Positions 17,392 to 26,746 of a stretch of DNA of 57,044 nucleotides are shown in pieces. Below the pieces are notes generated by a model that was not told the DNA's origin, ran no database searches, and was given only the letters and a program-made list of their open reading frames with translations. This DNA is from [Anoxybacillus] calidus. GTDB lineage: Bacteria; Bacillota; Bacilli; Bacillales; Anoxybacillaceae. Both the position numbers and the translations under genes were made by a program. Location: assembly GCF_013760845.1 (NCBI RefSeq), contig NZ_JACDUU010000011.1, positions 1 through 57,044 on the forward strand, written 5' to 3'. How positions within the stretch are numbered: position 1 is the first letter of the stretch; each line of letters starts with the position of its first letter.

Positions 17392-17991
17392 TTACCGATT
17401 TCCGTATTGTTTCTTTCTAATCATCTGATTCAGCCAAACTCCAAGAATGAACAAGACAAACATACCTAAACCAATCAAAGGAATATACGAAAGAGGGAAT
17501 TTGAACCGTTCTCCGAAAAAAGCTCCTAATAACACAAATGGAAGTGCCCATAATAAAGACCCTACACACGAAAGCAGCAAAAAAGGAACAAACGGAAAAT
17601 TTGTCATCCCTGCCATATATGGTGAAATTTGCCGAACCCCCGGGAGATAATAACCAAATAAAATGGTCCATCTCCCATATTTCCGAAACGTTGCATCCGC
17701 TTTAACCCAGCGATCCTTGTTAATCCCAACATATTTTCCATATTTATTAATAAACGGATGGCCGAGAAAAAAACCAGCTCCATAAGCACTCAGCATACCG
17801 GCATTGATCCCTAACAATCCCGCAAGTAAACAATATTCCCACGCCAATTGCTGATGGGCAATCAACACCCCAAGCAAAAACAATAAACTTTCTTCAGGAG
17901 CCGGAATACCGACAATTCCGAAAAAGAGGAAAAGAAAAATAATCATATATCCATATGACTGTATATACATTAAAATTGTATTTGTCTCCAT
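17392..17991 (-). CDS. DedA family membrane protein
   Basis: 199-aa protein with a DedA/VTT (SNARE-associated) domain. About five hydrophobic segments are visible. The family's signature region is at FGYYLPGVRQISPYMAGM (about 112-129), with GIPAPEE near 30. DedA proteins are linked to membrane lipid flipping, including undecaprenyl phosphate recycling. Start ATG 17991 follows GAGGG. It is the middle gene of the deacetylase-DedA-glycosyltransferase operon. Confidence 0.87.
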   Translation of the reverse strand: METNTILMYIQSYGYMIIFLFLFFGIVGIPAPEESLLFLLGVLIAHQQLAWEYCLLAGLLGINAGMLSAYGAGFFLGHPFINKYGKYVGINKDRWVKADATFRKYGRWTILFGYYLPGVRQISPYMAGMTNFPFVPFLLLSCVGSLLWALPFVLLGAFFGERFKFPLSYIPLIGLGMFVLFILGVWLNQMIRKKQYGNR

Positions 17992-18003
17992 ACGTCCCTC
18001 TTA

Positions 18004-18723
18004 TTATGAAATTTGTTTTTTATTTTGCGCATTCAGCATTTCGCTAAGCGTCACCCATCTTATTTTTTGAGTATACCCTTCTTTCAAAAACAACTCTAAT
18101 GCTGCCAGCATATTTTCCGGAGCATTCGCATCTGCTCCGAACGTCTCTCCGCTGTCATGAAGCACGATGATCGAGCCATCTGTCCCGCATTTTTTCAAAC
18201 GCTGAAACAGTTCAAGTATTCCTACCTTTTCTTTCCAATCACCTAGGATATGTGTCCACATAATCGTTTTATACTGCTTCTGCAAAGGAAGTGTACACAA
18301 ATTAAAGTGGCCCCAAGGAGGACGATAGTAAATCGGCTTTTCTTGAATGATTTGTTCAATGATGTCGGCTGATTTACGTAATCCTCGCGATAAAAAAAAT
18401 GGAAGCACAAACCAATTGCTAATATGGCGGTAATTATGTAACCCAATCTCATGACCTTCTTGATGCATTCGTTTAATAAGATCCGGATGCTGCTTTGCTT
18501 TTTCCCCTACAACAAAAAAAGTGGCTTTTACTTGATATTTTTTCAATAAATCTAATAAACGAGGAGTATATATGGAATCCGGACCATCATCAAACGTTAA
18601 AGCAATCGTGTTTCGCTTATTTCCCTTTTTGTAAATACGCAGAGAAAAAACACGAATCACGACGGTCGGAACAACAGCGTAAAACAGGAAAAAAGCAAGC
18701 AGAACCAGCAATAAATTTTTCAA
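18004..18723 (-). CDS. Membrane-anchored polysaccharide deacetylase (NodB domain)
   Basis: 239-aa protein with an N-terminal membrane anchor (about 3-25) and an extracellular NodB deacetylase domain. Catalytic motifs are TFDDGPDS (base and metal Asp), HNYRH (the HxxxH metal motif), RPPWGHFN and LHDSGE. Relatives deacetylate N-acetyl sugars of wall polymers; the substrate here is unknown. The start was taken at TTG 18723, 6 nt after AAAGAGGTG; an in-frame GTG at 18732 overlaps the ribosome site. First gene of the three-gene operon. Confidence 0.86.
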   Translation of the reverse strand: MKNLLLVLLAFFLFYAVVPTVVIRVFSLRIYKKGNKRNTIALTFDDGPDSIYTPRLLDLLKKYQVKATFFVVGEKAKQHPDLIKRMHQEGHEIGLHNYRHISNWFVLPFFLSRGLRKSADIIEQIIQEKPIYYRPPWGHFNLCTLPLQKQYKTIMWTHILGDWKEKVGILELFQRLKKCGTDGSIIVLHDSGETFGADANAPENMLAALELFLKEGYTQKIRWVTLSEMLNAQNKKQIS

Positions 18724-19182
18724 AAAATACACCTCTTTATCAGCTTTTTACCACGGCTATAAACTATAATACTAATAATCTACATTTATCACTTTAACAA
18801 TAAATAAACCGTTTTTAAATATGAAGTTACTATGATTTAAGGAAAATAATGACATAAAACATCCGTACTCTTCCTATTTTCAAAAAATGAGCACATATAC
18901 TCTATGTTTCATTATAGTTCATCTTTTTAAGAAAGAGAAAGATTTACCTGTCTTTCGCCTCATTTATTTTTATTGTATAGATGTTACAATATTGCATTGT
19001 TTTATTCTTTCATAAAGAATGGGACAGATCTTGCTTGTTAAGATGCTTATCCCCCTTGAACAAGAATTCATTTTCCTGCAAACTATATGTTACAACTCCT
19101 TCATTTTCAATTGGAATCAATGACCTTGAGAACGTTATAAGTAAACGTTGGGCATAAATCTTATAAAGATAGGTGATGATCG
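18724..19182. other. Intergenic region between divergent genes
   Basis: 459 nt with no recognisable gene. A weak minus-strand promoter (TTGTTA, 17-nt spacer, TATTAG) lies at 18772-18800 for the deacetylase operon. No convincing sigma-A promoter was found for the plus-strand MurG paralogue. The sequence is AT-rich and holds no strong hairpin. Confidence 0.4.
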
Positions 19183-20256
19183 TTGAAGAAAAAAATCATT
19201 CTTACAGGTGGAGGATCTGCTGGACATGTTACCGTCAATTTAGCACTTATCCCGAAGTTGTTAGAACAAGGATGGGAAATCAGCTATATTGGCTCACATA
19301 CAGGAATTGAACGAGAGCTGCTCTCTAAAGTGGAAAATGTACCGTATTTCCCTATCTCAACAGGAAAATTGCGCCGCTATTTTGATTGGAACAATTTTAA
19401 AGATCCTTTTAAAGTCATGCAAGGAACACTTCAAGCTTATCAAATTATCAAGCGGGAAAAACCCGATATTATTTTCTCCAAAGGCGGGTTTGTCTCTGTT
19501 CCTGTCATTATCGGCGCATGGCTCAACCATGTACCGACAATTATCCATGAATCGGACATAACGCCAGGACTTGCTAATAAAATTGCCATGCCTTTTGCGA
19601 CAAAAGTATGCGTTACTTTTCCGGAAACATTGGAACATGTAAAGGAAGATAAAGGCATTTATGTCGGCGCAGTTGTAAGAGAAGAACTATTCAAAGGAGA
19701 AGCGAACAAAGGATTTGAATATTGCCGCTTTGAAAAAGAAAAGCCGGTTCTCCTTGTCATGGGAGGAAGCTTAGGCTCGAAGCGTATCAATGACGTGCTG
19801 CGCGCCAACTTACAAACACTCACAGCTGACTTCCAAATCGTTCATATTTGCGGCAAAGGAAATATAGACCCTGACTTAATCAATCATAAAGGATATAAAC
19901 AATTTGAATATGTAAGCGATGAATTGCCTCATTTAATGGCAATGGCGGATATTGTCTTGTCGCGCGCCGGTTCTAATTCGATTTTCGAATTTTTAACGTT
20001 AAGAAAGCCGATGCTCCTTATTCCACTGTCAAAAGGCGCCAGCCGCGGTGACCAAATTTTAAATGCCCGCTCCTTCCAAAAAGCTGGTTATTGTGAAATG
20101 CTAATGGAAGAAGATTTATCGAATGAGTCATTGCTGCAAGCTATCTATCAGCTTTATCGCGACAGACAAAAATACATTGATAACATGGAAAAATCCGAAG
20201 CAAATGATGCATTAAATAAACTTCTTACGCTTATTAACGAATCAAGCCAAAAATAA
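19183..20256 (+). CDS. MurG paralogue (GlcNAc transferase, stand-alone copy)
   Basis: 357-aa GT28 glycosyltransferase of the MurG family, which converts lipid I to lipid II at the inner membrane face. It has [16 protein letters not shown] at the N terminus and the C-terminal donor-site motifs [23 protein letters not shown] and [13 protein letters not shown]. The N-terminal GGGTGGHI typical of MurG in the division-cell-wall cluster is altered here, and no such cluster surrounds it, so it is probably the second MurG found in several bacilli. TTG start with AGGTGAT about 5 nt upstream. argS follows with its own promoter. Confidence 0.87.
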   Translation: MKKKIILTGGGSAGHVTVNLALIPKLLEQGWEISYIGSHTGIERELLSKVENVPYFPISTGKLRRYFDWNNFKDPFKVMQGTLQAYQIIKREKPDIIFSKGGFVSVPVIIGAWLNHVPTIIHESDITPGLANKIAMPFATKVCVTFPETLEHVKEDKGIYVGAVVREELFKGEANKGFEYCRFEKEKPVLLVMGGSLGSKRINDVLRANLQTLTADFQIVHICGKGNIDPDLINHKGYKQFEYVSDELPHLMAMADIVLSRAGSNSIFEFLTLRKPMLLIPLSKGASRGDQILNARSFQKAGYCEMLMEEDLSNESLLQAIYQLYRDRQKYIDNMEKSEANDALNKLLTLINESSQK

Positions 20257-20257
20257 C

Positions 20258-20285
20258 TTGAAAAATTCTGAAAAACCATTATAAT
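20258..20285 (+). promoter_or_regulatory. Sigma-A promoter of the argS T-box leader
   Basis: TTGAAA at 20258-20263, 16-nt spacer, TATAAT at 20280-20285. The -35 begins 2 nt after the stop of the MurG paralogue, so transcription starts just before the T-box. Confidence 0.75.
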
Positions 20286-20310
20286 ACTAAAAAATCAATA
20301 TCCAATTCGA

Positions 20311-20535
20311 TGACGAAGAGAGTAGTTATATAGGAAGCACTAGCGAGTCAGGAATAGTGGAAGCCTGATGTGGACTATATAATGAAGCGCACTTCGGAGA
20401 TGCTAATCTGAACACCTGTCGGTTAGTAAGATTCGCCGGGGAGTCCCCGTTATAAACAAGAGAGGTTTTTATGTAAACAATTAGAGTGGTACCGCGGGTA
20501 ATAGCTCGTCTCTATCAGGAGACGGGCTTTTTTAT
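20311..20535 (+). promoter_or_regulatory. T-box riboswitch (Arg, specifier CGC)
   Basis: Classic T-box leader of about 225 nt. Stem I spans about 20311-20415, with the specifier segment GAAGCGCA on its 3' strand; CGC (Arg) fits the downstream gene. The conserved T-box AGAGTGGTACCGCGGG is at 20483-20498, followed by a terminator at 20503-20535 (AGCTCGTCTC with GAGACGGGCT and T7). Uncharged tRNA-Arg would stabilise the antiterminator and allow argS expression. tRNA-Arg(ACG) at 333-409 is the expected ligand. Confidence 0.93.
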
Positions 20536-20563
20536 TTGACTACAAAGCAAAGGAGAGTGTCTG

Positions 20564-22252
20564 ATGGATTACAAATTACAGTTCGCCCAATGCTTAACCA
20601 ATTTGCTTAGCGAACATTTAACGAAACAGCAAGTATATGAACTCATCGAAGTTCCAAAGTATGCCTCTTACGGGGACTTTGCCTTTCCTTGTTTCACTTT
20701 GGCCAAAACATTCCGAAAATCGCCTGCTCTCATCGCGAAAGAGATTGCAGAAAAACTTGATGATTCGCTTTTTGAAAAGGTCGAAGCAAAAGGCGCTTAT
20801 GTGAACGTCCTCTTAAACAAAACAACGGTCAGCAAGCAAGTCATTGAAACGGTTTTACAACAAGGCAATCATTATGGGGACATGTCATTAGGAGAAGGAA
20901 AAACGATTGTCCTTGACCTCTCTTCCCCGAATATCGCCAAGCCGTTTTCGATGGGGCATCTTCGTTCAACTGTCATCGGAAACGCCATCGCCAACATTGC
21001 GGAAAAATGCGGCTACAAGGCAGTAAGAATTAACCATTTAGGCGACTGGGGCACACAATTCGGTAAACTCATCGCCGCTTACAAACGCTGGGGCAATGAC
21101 GAAAAAATTAAAGAAAACCCGATTAAAGAACTGTTTAACCTCTATGTCAAATTTCATCAGGAAGCGGAAACGAACGAACAGCTTGAAATGGAAGGACGGG
21201 CATGGTTTAAAAAACTGGAAGACGGCGACGAGGAAGCATATCGGCTTTGGAAATGGTTTCGCGATGAGTCTTTAAAAGACTTCTCTCGCATCTACGAATT
21301 GCTAGGCGTTTCGTTTGACTCCTACAACGGAGAAGCGTTTTACAACGACAAAATGGATCGCATGGTGCATTTGCTTGAAGAACATGGGATATTGAGCGAA
21401 TCAGACGGTGCAATGGTCGTCCGCCTTGACGAAAAAGAATTGCCGCCTTGCCTCATTAAAAAATCAGACGGTGCGACATTATACGCAACCCGTGATTTAG
21501 CAGCGGCACTTTATCGTTATGAAACCTATCAGTTCGCTAAAGCCTTATATGTCGTCGGACACGAACAAAGCCTTCATTTCCAGCAGGTGTTCTTGTTGCT
21601 CGAAAAACTTGGCTTCGCTTGGGCAAAAACAATGGTTCACGTTCCGTTCGGTTTGATTTTAAAAGACGGTAAAAAGATGTCGACAAGAAAAGGCCGCGTC
21701 ATTTTGCTTGAGGACGTTCTCAAAGAAGCAATCGCGCTCGCCGAACAAAACATTGCCGCCAAAAATCCAAATTTAGAAAATAAAGACGAAATCGCGCGCC
21801 AAGTGGGTGTCGGGGCAGTCATCTTTTATGATTTAAAACACGAGCGTATCAACAACATCGAATTTTCCCTTGAAGACATGCTGAAGTTTGAAGGTGAAAC
21901 AGGACCGTATGTACAGTATACGTACGCAAGAGCCGGCTCGATTTTACGAAACGCCAAAACAGTGGTGACAAGCGACATTCACGGGCTAGAAGACGAAGAA
22001 AGCTGGGAAATCGCCAAACTGCTCGCTGCGTTCCCGAATGTCATTCAGAAAGCGTATGAACATCTCGATCCTTCTTTGATTGCTAAATATGTCATCCATT
22101 TAGCACAAGCATTTAACAGCTATTACGCCCATACAAAAATTCTTGTCGAAGATGAAGGACTGAACTCGCGCCTTGCTTTGGTTCGGGCGACAACAATTGT
22201 ATTACAAGAAGGATTACGTTTATTAGGGATTGGGGCGCCGGAGAGGATGTAG
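20564..22252 (+). CDS. argS: Arginyl-tRNA synthetase, second type (T-box controlled)
   Basis: 562-aa class I synthetase. An N-terminal Arg-tRNA synthetase additional domain (about 1-95) precedes the HIGH-like motif FSMGHLRS (near 130) and the KMSKS-like KKMSTRKG (near 370), with an anticodon-binding DALR domain at the C terminus. The motif wording differs from the housekeeping B. subtilis ArgS (which has GHLHLGHA-type and KMSKRTG), so I read this as the alternative ArgS type found beside the main enzyme in some bacilli. ATG start after AAAGGAGAG. It is controlled by the T-box and ends at a strong terminator. Confidence 0.93.
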   Translation: MDYKLQFAQCLTNLLSEHLTKQQVYELIEVPKYASYGDFAFPCFTLAKTFRKSPALIAKEIAEKLDDSLFEKVEAKGAYVNVLLNKTTVSKQVIETVLQQGNHYGDMSLGEGKTIVLDLSSPNIAKPFSMGHLRSTVIGNAIANIAEKCGYKAVRINHLGDWGTQFGKLIAAYKRWGNDEKIKENPIKELFNLYVKFHQEAETNEQLEMEGRAWFKKLEDGDEEAYRLWKWFRDESLKDFSRIYELLGVSFDSYNGEAFYNDKMDRMVHLLEEHGILSESDGAMVVRLDEKELPPCLIKKSDGATLYATRDLAAALYRYETYQFAKALYVVGHEQSLHFQQVFLLLEKLGFAWAKTMVHVPFGLILKDGKKMSTRKGRVILLEDVLKEAIALAEQNIAAKNPNLENKDEIARQVGVGAVIFYDLKHERINNIEFSLEDMLKFEGETGPYVQYTYARAGSILRNAKTVVTSDIHGLEDEESWEIAKLLAAFPNVIQKAYEHLDPSLIAKYVIHLAQAFNSYYAHTKILVEDEGLNSRLALVRATTIVLQEGLRLLGIGAPERM

Positions 22253-22290
22253 TAAAGAGTAAAAGCTAAACATATTCTCCCCTTTAAAAG

Positions 22291-22327
22291 AAACATAGCA
22301 CCTGTATTTTACAGGTGCTATGTTTAT
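22291..22327 (+). terminator. Terminator of argS
   Basis: AAACATAGCACCTGT pairs perfectly with ACAGGTGCTATGTTT (15 bp, 5-nt loop). The T-run after it is short (TTTATT), so it may also end convergent transcripts. Confidence 0.75.
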
Positions 22328-22348
22328 TACTTTAGACCGGTAACCACA

Positions 22349-22534
22349 CTATGTTAAAGACTTATGAAAAGCTTTAAATTTAGTATTAACGATGCTATAT
22401 AACGGACTAACGAAAAACTTGTATAATCCAACCCCTATTAGACCACCTAATGTATTAAGCAAAAGATCATCGATATCAAACGCTTTTCGATATGGGAATT
22501 CATTGTAAAATGAACTTAATCTAATCTTTCTCAA
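22349..22534 (-). pseudogene. VanZ-like remnant
   Basis: 61-codon fragment with the VanZ signature FDIDDLLLNTLGGLIGVGLYK near the middle. VanZ proteins are membrane proteins of about 150-200 aa linked to glycopeptide tolerance; only the last third remains and no membrane segments precede it. Upstream DNA (22535-22822) shows no further coding sequence, so the gene is truncated and probably not functional. Confidence 0.6.
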
Positions 22535-22822
22535 TGTATTCAGACAGAAAAACAGCTAATGGAACTAAGGTAAAATAACATTTTCCCCTTCATCACTTTC
22601 TGAAAAACTATTATCCCTCGCTTTTAAAAGAATCCATATTATTTTCTACAAATATGTTTTTAATCACCTTCTCTATTTTTTGGAAGATAATGAAAATAAT
22701 TATAATATAATGTAAAATTTTACTACGAAGGGTTTGTTACACTCTGATAATAATTAACAAATCAAAATCTATAGAATGAATATATTTAGAAAAATCACAT
22801 CTAATCGCGGGAGGTGAACATA

Positions 22823-23551
22823 TTGCTCGTTGATATTAAATACATAGAATCTAAAAAAATATTAATCATCGATGACGAAGAAGAAATTTTAGATTTGCTG
22901 GAAATTGTGTTAAGAAAAGAAGGATTCCGTTACATATACAAAACCTCTCTTGGATATAAAGGGATAGAGATGTGTAAGAGTATTAATCCAGATTTAATTG
23001 TTCTGGACATTATGCTTCCAGATATAGATGGGTTTAGTGTCTGTCAAGAAATTAGATCTTTTACAATGGCACCTATCTTTTTTCTGTCAGCTCGGGAAGA
23101 AGATGTAGATCGTATTGTTGGTTTAAGCATTGGAGCGGATGACTATATTACAAAACCATTCAGTCCGAAAGAAGTTGCTTACCGCATGAAAGCTTTTTTT
23201 AGACGGGATCAATATTTAAGAGGAGAGCTGCAATCTGTTCGTTCAAAGTTATATCGATTTGGTGACATTACAATTAATGAAAAAAGCGGAGAAGTATTAA
23301 AAAACGATACTCCCCTCTCTTTGACTGCAACAGAATATCAGCTTCTATTATTTTTAGCAAAAAATCCAAACCAAGTATTCAGCAAGTCCTCTTTATATGA
23401 AGCGATCTGGAATGAAGAATATTATGGAAGTGATAATGTGATTATGGTGCATATAAGACATCTAAGAGAAAAGATAGAGGATGATCCTTCTAATCCAAAA
23501 TATCTAATCACCGTTAGAGGCTTAGGTTATAAATTAAATATAAAGGAATAG
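22823..23551 (+). CDS. OmpR-family response regulator
   Basis: 242-aa two-component regulator. Receiver domain with acidic pocket DDEEE, phosphoacceptor Asp in LDIMLPD (about residue 67) and Lys in ITKPF. A C-terminal winged helix ends YLITVRGLGYKL. The TTG start at 22823 is 8 nt after GGGAGG; an in-frame GTG at 22814 overlaps that site. Overlaps the kinase gene start. The genes following the pair encode an ABC transporter of the lantibiotic-protection type, its likely target. Confidence 0.9.
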   Translation: MLVDIKYIESKKILIIDDEEEILDLLEIVLRKEGFRYIYKTSLGYKGIEMCKSINPDLIVLDIMLPDIDGFSVCQEIRSFTMAPIFFLSAREEDVDRIVGLSIGADDYITKPFSPKEVAYRMKAFFRRDQYLRGELQSVRSKLYRFGDITINEKSGEVLKNDTPLSLTATEYQLLLFLAKNPNQVFSKSSLYEAIWNEEYYGSDNVIMVHIRHLREKIEDDPSNPKYLITVRGLGYKLNIKE

Positions 23552-24960
23552 TGGATATGAAATGGAAAATCACACTTTTATATATAGCTTCTATTATTGG
23601 ACTACTATTAACAGTATTAATCGTACAAGTAGCTATCGTTACTTATTTCGTCTTTCACAATAATAAATTAAACCATCAGGAATCTTCTCCGGAAGAAATT
23701 ACCTTAAACTTAAAAAAACAAATCCAGTGGATGAATGGGAATTTTTATCTCACTAAAAAAGGAGAACACATACTAACTCACAATAAAGCTTGGATGCAAA
23801 TTGTAGACACGAATGGAAATGTCGTTTATAACGCTCATACCCCAAAGAATGTAAAGCAGCACTACACAGCCAAAGACATTGTCTTTTTATACAAATATTC
23901 AGTAGATGGATATACCATTTTCGTGAGCGAACTAGAAAAAAATAACGAAAAATGGAGTTATATTGTTGCGTTTCCTTATCAAAGAGTTTCGCGTTTTTTA
24001 ATCTATTTGAATATTAACAATATGTTTAGCTTGTATCCTTATGGGATTCTCATGCTAGTTATCGCAGCCATACTATGTGTTCTGATTTTCGCCTATGGAG
24101 TAGCTAAATATATGGCTAGACCTGTATGGATGTTGATGGATAATATCACCAATTTGTCCAAGGGGATATATGAACAGAAAAGTGTAAACAAAGGTATATA
24201 TAAAGATGTTTTTGCAAGTTTAAAACAGCTGTCTACTAATTTGCAAGAATTAGATAAAAAGAGAAAACAATTGGATAAAATGAGAGAGGAATGGATTACC
24301 AACCTTACACATGATTTAAAAACTCCTTTGTCTTCCATTAAGGGCTACAGTGAATTGCTGGCGGACAAAAATTATCACTTTACCACAGAAGAACGAGCGA
24401 AATACGCTAAGATTATTGAGTCAAAATCTCTTTATATAGAAAAACTTATAGACGACTTAAAGCTTACATATCAACTTAAAAATGATATACTCCCTTTAAA
24501 CAAAAAAGATACAGATATTATAAAGATATTAAGGGACTTGATCATTTCATACGTAAATAATCCCGCTTACCAAGATAAAAATATAGAATTCATTGCAAAC
24601 AGTACTTCTTTAATATTAAAAATAGATGAAAAGTTAATCCAGAGAGCCTTAAATAATATTATTATTAATGCGATTGTTCATAACTCGAGTGGTACACATA
24701 TAAAAGTCGATGTTAAAGATGATAAACATGCAGTATATATTTTTGTCGAAGATAATGGTCGAGGCATTCCAGAAGAAGAATTAGAACATTTATTTGATCG
24801 TTACTTTAGAGGCAGTAATACGAAAAATATCGAGGGATCAGGTTTAGGATTAGCGATTGCGAAACAAATTATTAATGCTCACAACGGCGAAATTCATGTG
24901 CAAAGCAAATGGGGAAAAGGGACAACAACAACAGTAGTTTTAAAAAAGCGTATTAACTAA
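23551..24960 (+). CDS. Membrane sensor histidine kinase
   Basis: 469-aa kinase. Two transmembrane segments (about 7-31 and 160-185) flank an extracellular sensor region of roughly 125 residues, followed by a HAMP-like linker, a dimerisation domain with the phosphorylated His in NLTHDLKTPLSS (near 253), and an ATPase domain with NNIIINA, DNGRGIP and GSGLGLAI. The start GTG overlaps the regulator's stop codon (TAGTG). A terminator at its 3' end separates it from the transporter genes. Confidence 0.9.
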   Translation: MDMKWKITLLYIASIIGLLLTVLIVQVAIVTYFVFHNNKLNHQESSPEEITLNLKKQIQWMNGNFYLTKKGEHILTHNKAWMQIVDTNGNVVYNAHTPKNVKQHYTAKDIVFLYKYSVDGYTIFVSELEKNNEKWSYIVAFPYQRVSRFLIYLNINNMFSLYPYGILMLVIAAILCVLIFAYGVAKYMARPVWMLMDNITNLSKGIYEQKSVNKGIYKDVFASLKQLSTNLQELDKKRKQLDKMREEWITNLTHDLKTPLSSIKGYSELLADKNYHFTTEERAKYAKIIESKSLYIEKLIDDLKLTYQLKNDILPLNKKDTDIIKILRDLIISYVNNPAYQDKNIEFIANSTSLILKIDEKLIQRALNNIIINAIVHNSSGTHIKVDVKDDKHAVYIFVEDNGRGIPEEELEHLFDRYFRGSNTKNIEGSGLGLAIAKQIINAHNGEIHVQSKWGKGTTTTVVLKKRIN

Positions 24961-24977
24961 ATGTTAATACGCTTTTC
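24944..24977 (+). terminator. Terminator after the kinase gene
   Basis: AAAAGCGTATTAAC pairs perfectly with GTTAATACGCTTTT across a 5-nt loop that includes the end of the kinase stop codon. It separates regulation genes from the transporter genes. Confidence 0.8.
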
Positions 24978-25026
24978 TAATTAAGCAAATCTTAAGGTAA
25001 TGTGAAAAGGAAGTTAAACAAGATTG

Positions 25027-25032
25027 TGTATA
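25027..25032 (+). promoter_or_regulatory. Candidate -10 of the ABC transporter operon
   Basis: TGTATAGT gives an extended -10 (TATAGT) about 50 nt before the ATPase start. No consensus -35 is present at the right distance, so an activator, most simply the linked response regulator, may be needed. Position is approximate. Confidence 0.35.
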
Positions 25033-25081
25033 GTTTTTTATGGTTGAAATTACACCACATCTAAAGGAGGAAAACAACAAT

Positions 25082-25993
25082 ATGTCTCAGTATATTGTAG
25101 AAACTCAAAACCTTACAAAAAAATATGGGGATCATTTTAGCGTGAAACAATTAAATTTAAAAGTAAAAGAAGGAGAAATTTACGGCTTCCTAGGGCCAAA
25201 TGGCGCAGGAAAAACAACCACACTAAAAATGCTTTTAGGTTTAGTAAAACCAACCGAGGGGAAAATTAAAATTTTCAACAAAGATTTAAACATCCATAGA
25301 ACAAACATCCTAAAGAATATAGGATCCTTAGTGGAATCACCATCTTACTACGGGCATTTAACAGGTTATGAAAACTTAGAAGTTATTCGTCGTTTAATTA
25401 ACGTCCCAAAACAAAATATAGATGAAGTACTAGAAATTGTACGACTAACGAACCAAAAAGATAAGCTTGTAAAAAAATATTCGTTAGGTATGAAACAACG
25501 GCTGGGCATCGCTGCTTCTCTCTTAGCTTACCCAAAACTCTTAATTCTTGATGAACCTACGAATGGATTAGATCCGGCCGGTATACAAGAAATACGTGAG
25601 CTCATTAAGCAATTACCTTCTAAATATGGCATGACTGTTATTATTTCAAGCCATTTACTTAGTGAAATTGACCAGATTGCTACCCAGGTCGGTATTATTC
25701 AAAAAGGAAACCTTATTTTTCAGGATAAAATAGAGAAATTGCGAAAAAGCAAATCAATAGTAAAGATGAGAGTAAGCAATCTCGCCGAAAGCTATCGAAT
25801 TTTGCAGAGTAATAATATTATTTCCACTATAAAAAATGGATGCTTAGTACTCAATAACTGCGATGATGAGAAGATTGCCCAAGCGAATCAGCTCATAGTA
25901 ACAAACCATATATCCGTTTATAGAATCGAGGAAGAACGGCGCACATTGGAAGATATTTTCCTTGAGCTTACAGGCAAGGGAGGAAGTCTGTGA
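25082..25993 (+). CDS. ABC transporter ATPase, lantibiotic-protection type
   Basis: 303-aa ATPase. Walker A GPNGAGKTTT (about residues 36-45), signature YSLGMKQRLG (the usual LSGGQ varied), Walker B LLILDEPTNGLDP, and H-loop ISSHLL. The C-terminal extension (about 220-303) is typical of BcrA/SpaF/NisF-like subunits. The start was set at ATG 25082, preceded by AAAGGAGG. Two permease genes follow, an arrangement seen in lantibiotic self-protection systems (FEG). No lantibiotic precursor or modification gene is present, so it more likely answers external peptides. Confidence 0.87.
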   Translation: MSQYIVETQNLTKKYGDHFSVKQLNLKVKEGEIYGFLGPNGAGKTTTLKMLLGLVKPTEGKIKIFNKDLNIHRTNILKNIGSLVESPSYYGHLTGYENLEVIRRLINVPKQNIDEVLEIVRLTNQKDKLVKKYSLGMKQRLGIAASLLAYPKLLILDEPTNGLDPAGIQEIRELIKQLPSKYGMTVIISSHLLSEIDQIATQVGIIQKGNLIFQDKIEKLRKSKSIVKMRVSNLAESYRILQSNNIISTIKNGCLVLNNCDDEKIAQANQLIVTNHISVYRIEEERRTLEDIFLELTGKGGSL

Positions 25994-26733
25994 TGTTATC
26001 GATATTAAAAAGTGAATTTCTCAAGTTAAAAAGAAAACATTTTGTACTTGTTATAGGTTTGATGCACTTATTAGAGATTGCTTGGGTTTTCACCTTAACA
26101 GCAAAAGCTAAACAAGAGTTTCTTACTTGGGAAAATTTAATACTAAATTTTGGCGTTCTTAATGGTCTGTTTTTTCCTATTATTATAGCGGTTATTGTAT
26201 CACGATTGATCGATTTAGAACATAAGGAAAACACATGGAGATTGCTGTTGGCTACTCCTATCCACAAAGCTTCTGTATATTTCAGCAAACTAATTGTAAG
26301 TTTTGTGTTATTGCTAATACCTGCTGTCATTTCTTTTCTTAGCACTATAATCATTGGAAAGATCTTAGATTTCCCAGGATCGTTCCCTTTTATCTTAACG
26401 ATAAAGTTTGTATTTGCATCGATTGGATCAAGTATATGTATTGTAGCTCTTCAACTGTGGATATCTTTGATAAATAAAAATCAAGCCTTTGCATTAGCGG
26501 CAGGAATGATTGGATCATTTCTAGGATATTTTGGTCAAATGTTCTCGGTGAGCCGTTTATTTATCTGGACATATCCTGCTATTTCAAACCCAATTACTTT
26601 TAAAATGATAGATGGTCATATGAATTACCAATACAATCCTTCTTATCTCTCTAATATATATTTAAGTTTAATCATCGGAATATTTTTGATTCTATTAAGT
26701 TTAAATCATTTTATAAGAAAAGATATTAACTAG
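25993..26733 (+). CDS. ABC transporter permease (MutE/EpiE-like)
   Basis: 246-aa membrane protein with about six hydrophobic segments (for example LVIGLMHLLEIAWVFTL and FVLLLIPAVISFLSTIII). No catalytic residues are expected. The ATG start overlaps the ATPase stop (TGATG) with GGGAGG 9 nt upstream, so translation is coupled. Size and position fit the first of the paired permeases in lantibiotic-protection transporters. Confidence 0.82.
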   Translation: MLSILKSEFLKLKRKHFVLVIGLMHLLEIAWVFTLTAKAKQEFLTWENLILNFGVLNGLFFPIIIAVIVSRLIDLEHKENTWRLLLATPIHKASVYFSKLIVSFVLLLIPAVISFLSTIIIGKILDFPGSFPFILTIKFVFASIGSSICIVALQLWISLINKNQAFALAAGMIGSFLGYFGQMFSVSRLFIWTYPAISNPITFKMIDGHMNYQYNPSYLSNIYLSLIIGIFLILLSLNHFIRKDIN

Positions 26734-26746
26734 GAGGATTGGATGT

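Noticed and set aside
22535-22822. Further coding sequence upstream of the VanZ remnant
   Set aside because: No frame continues the VanZ family pattern; the DNA is AT-rich and non-coding.
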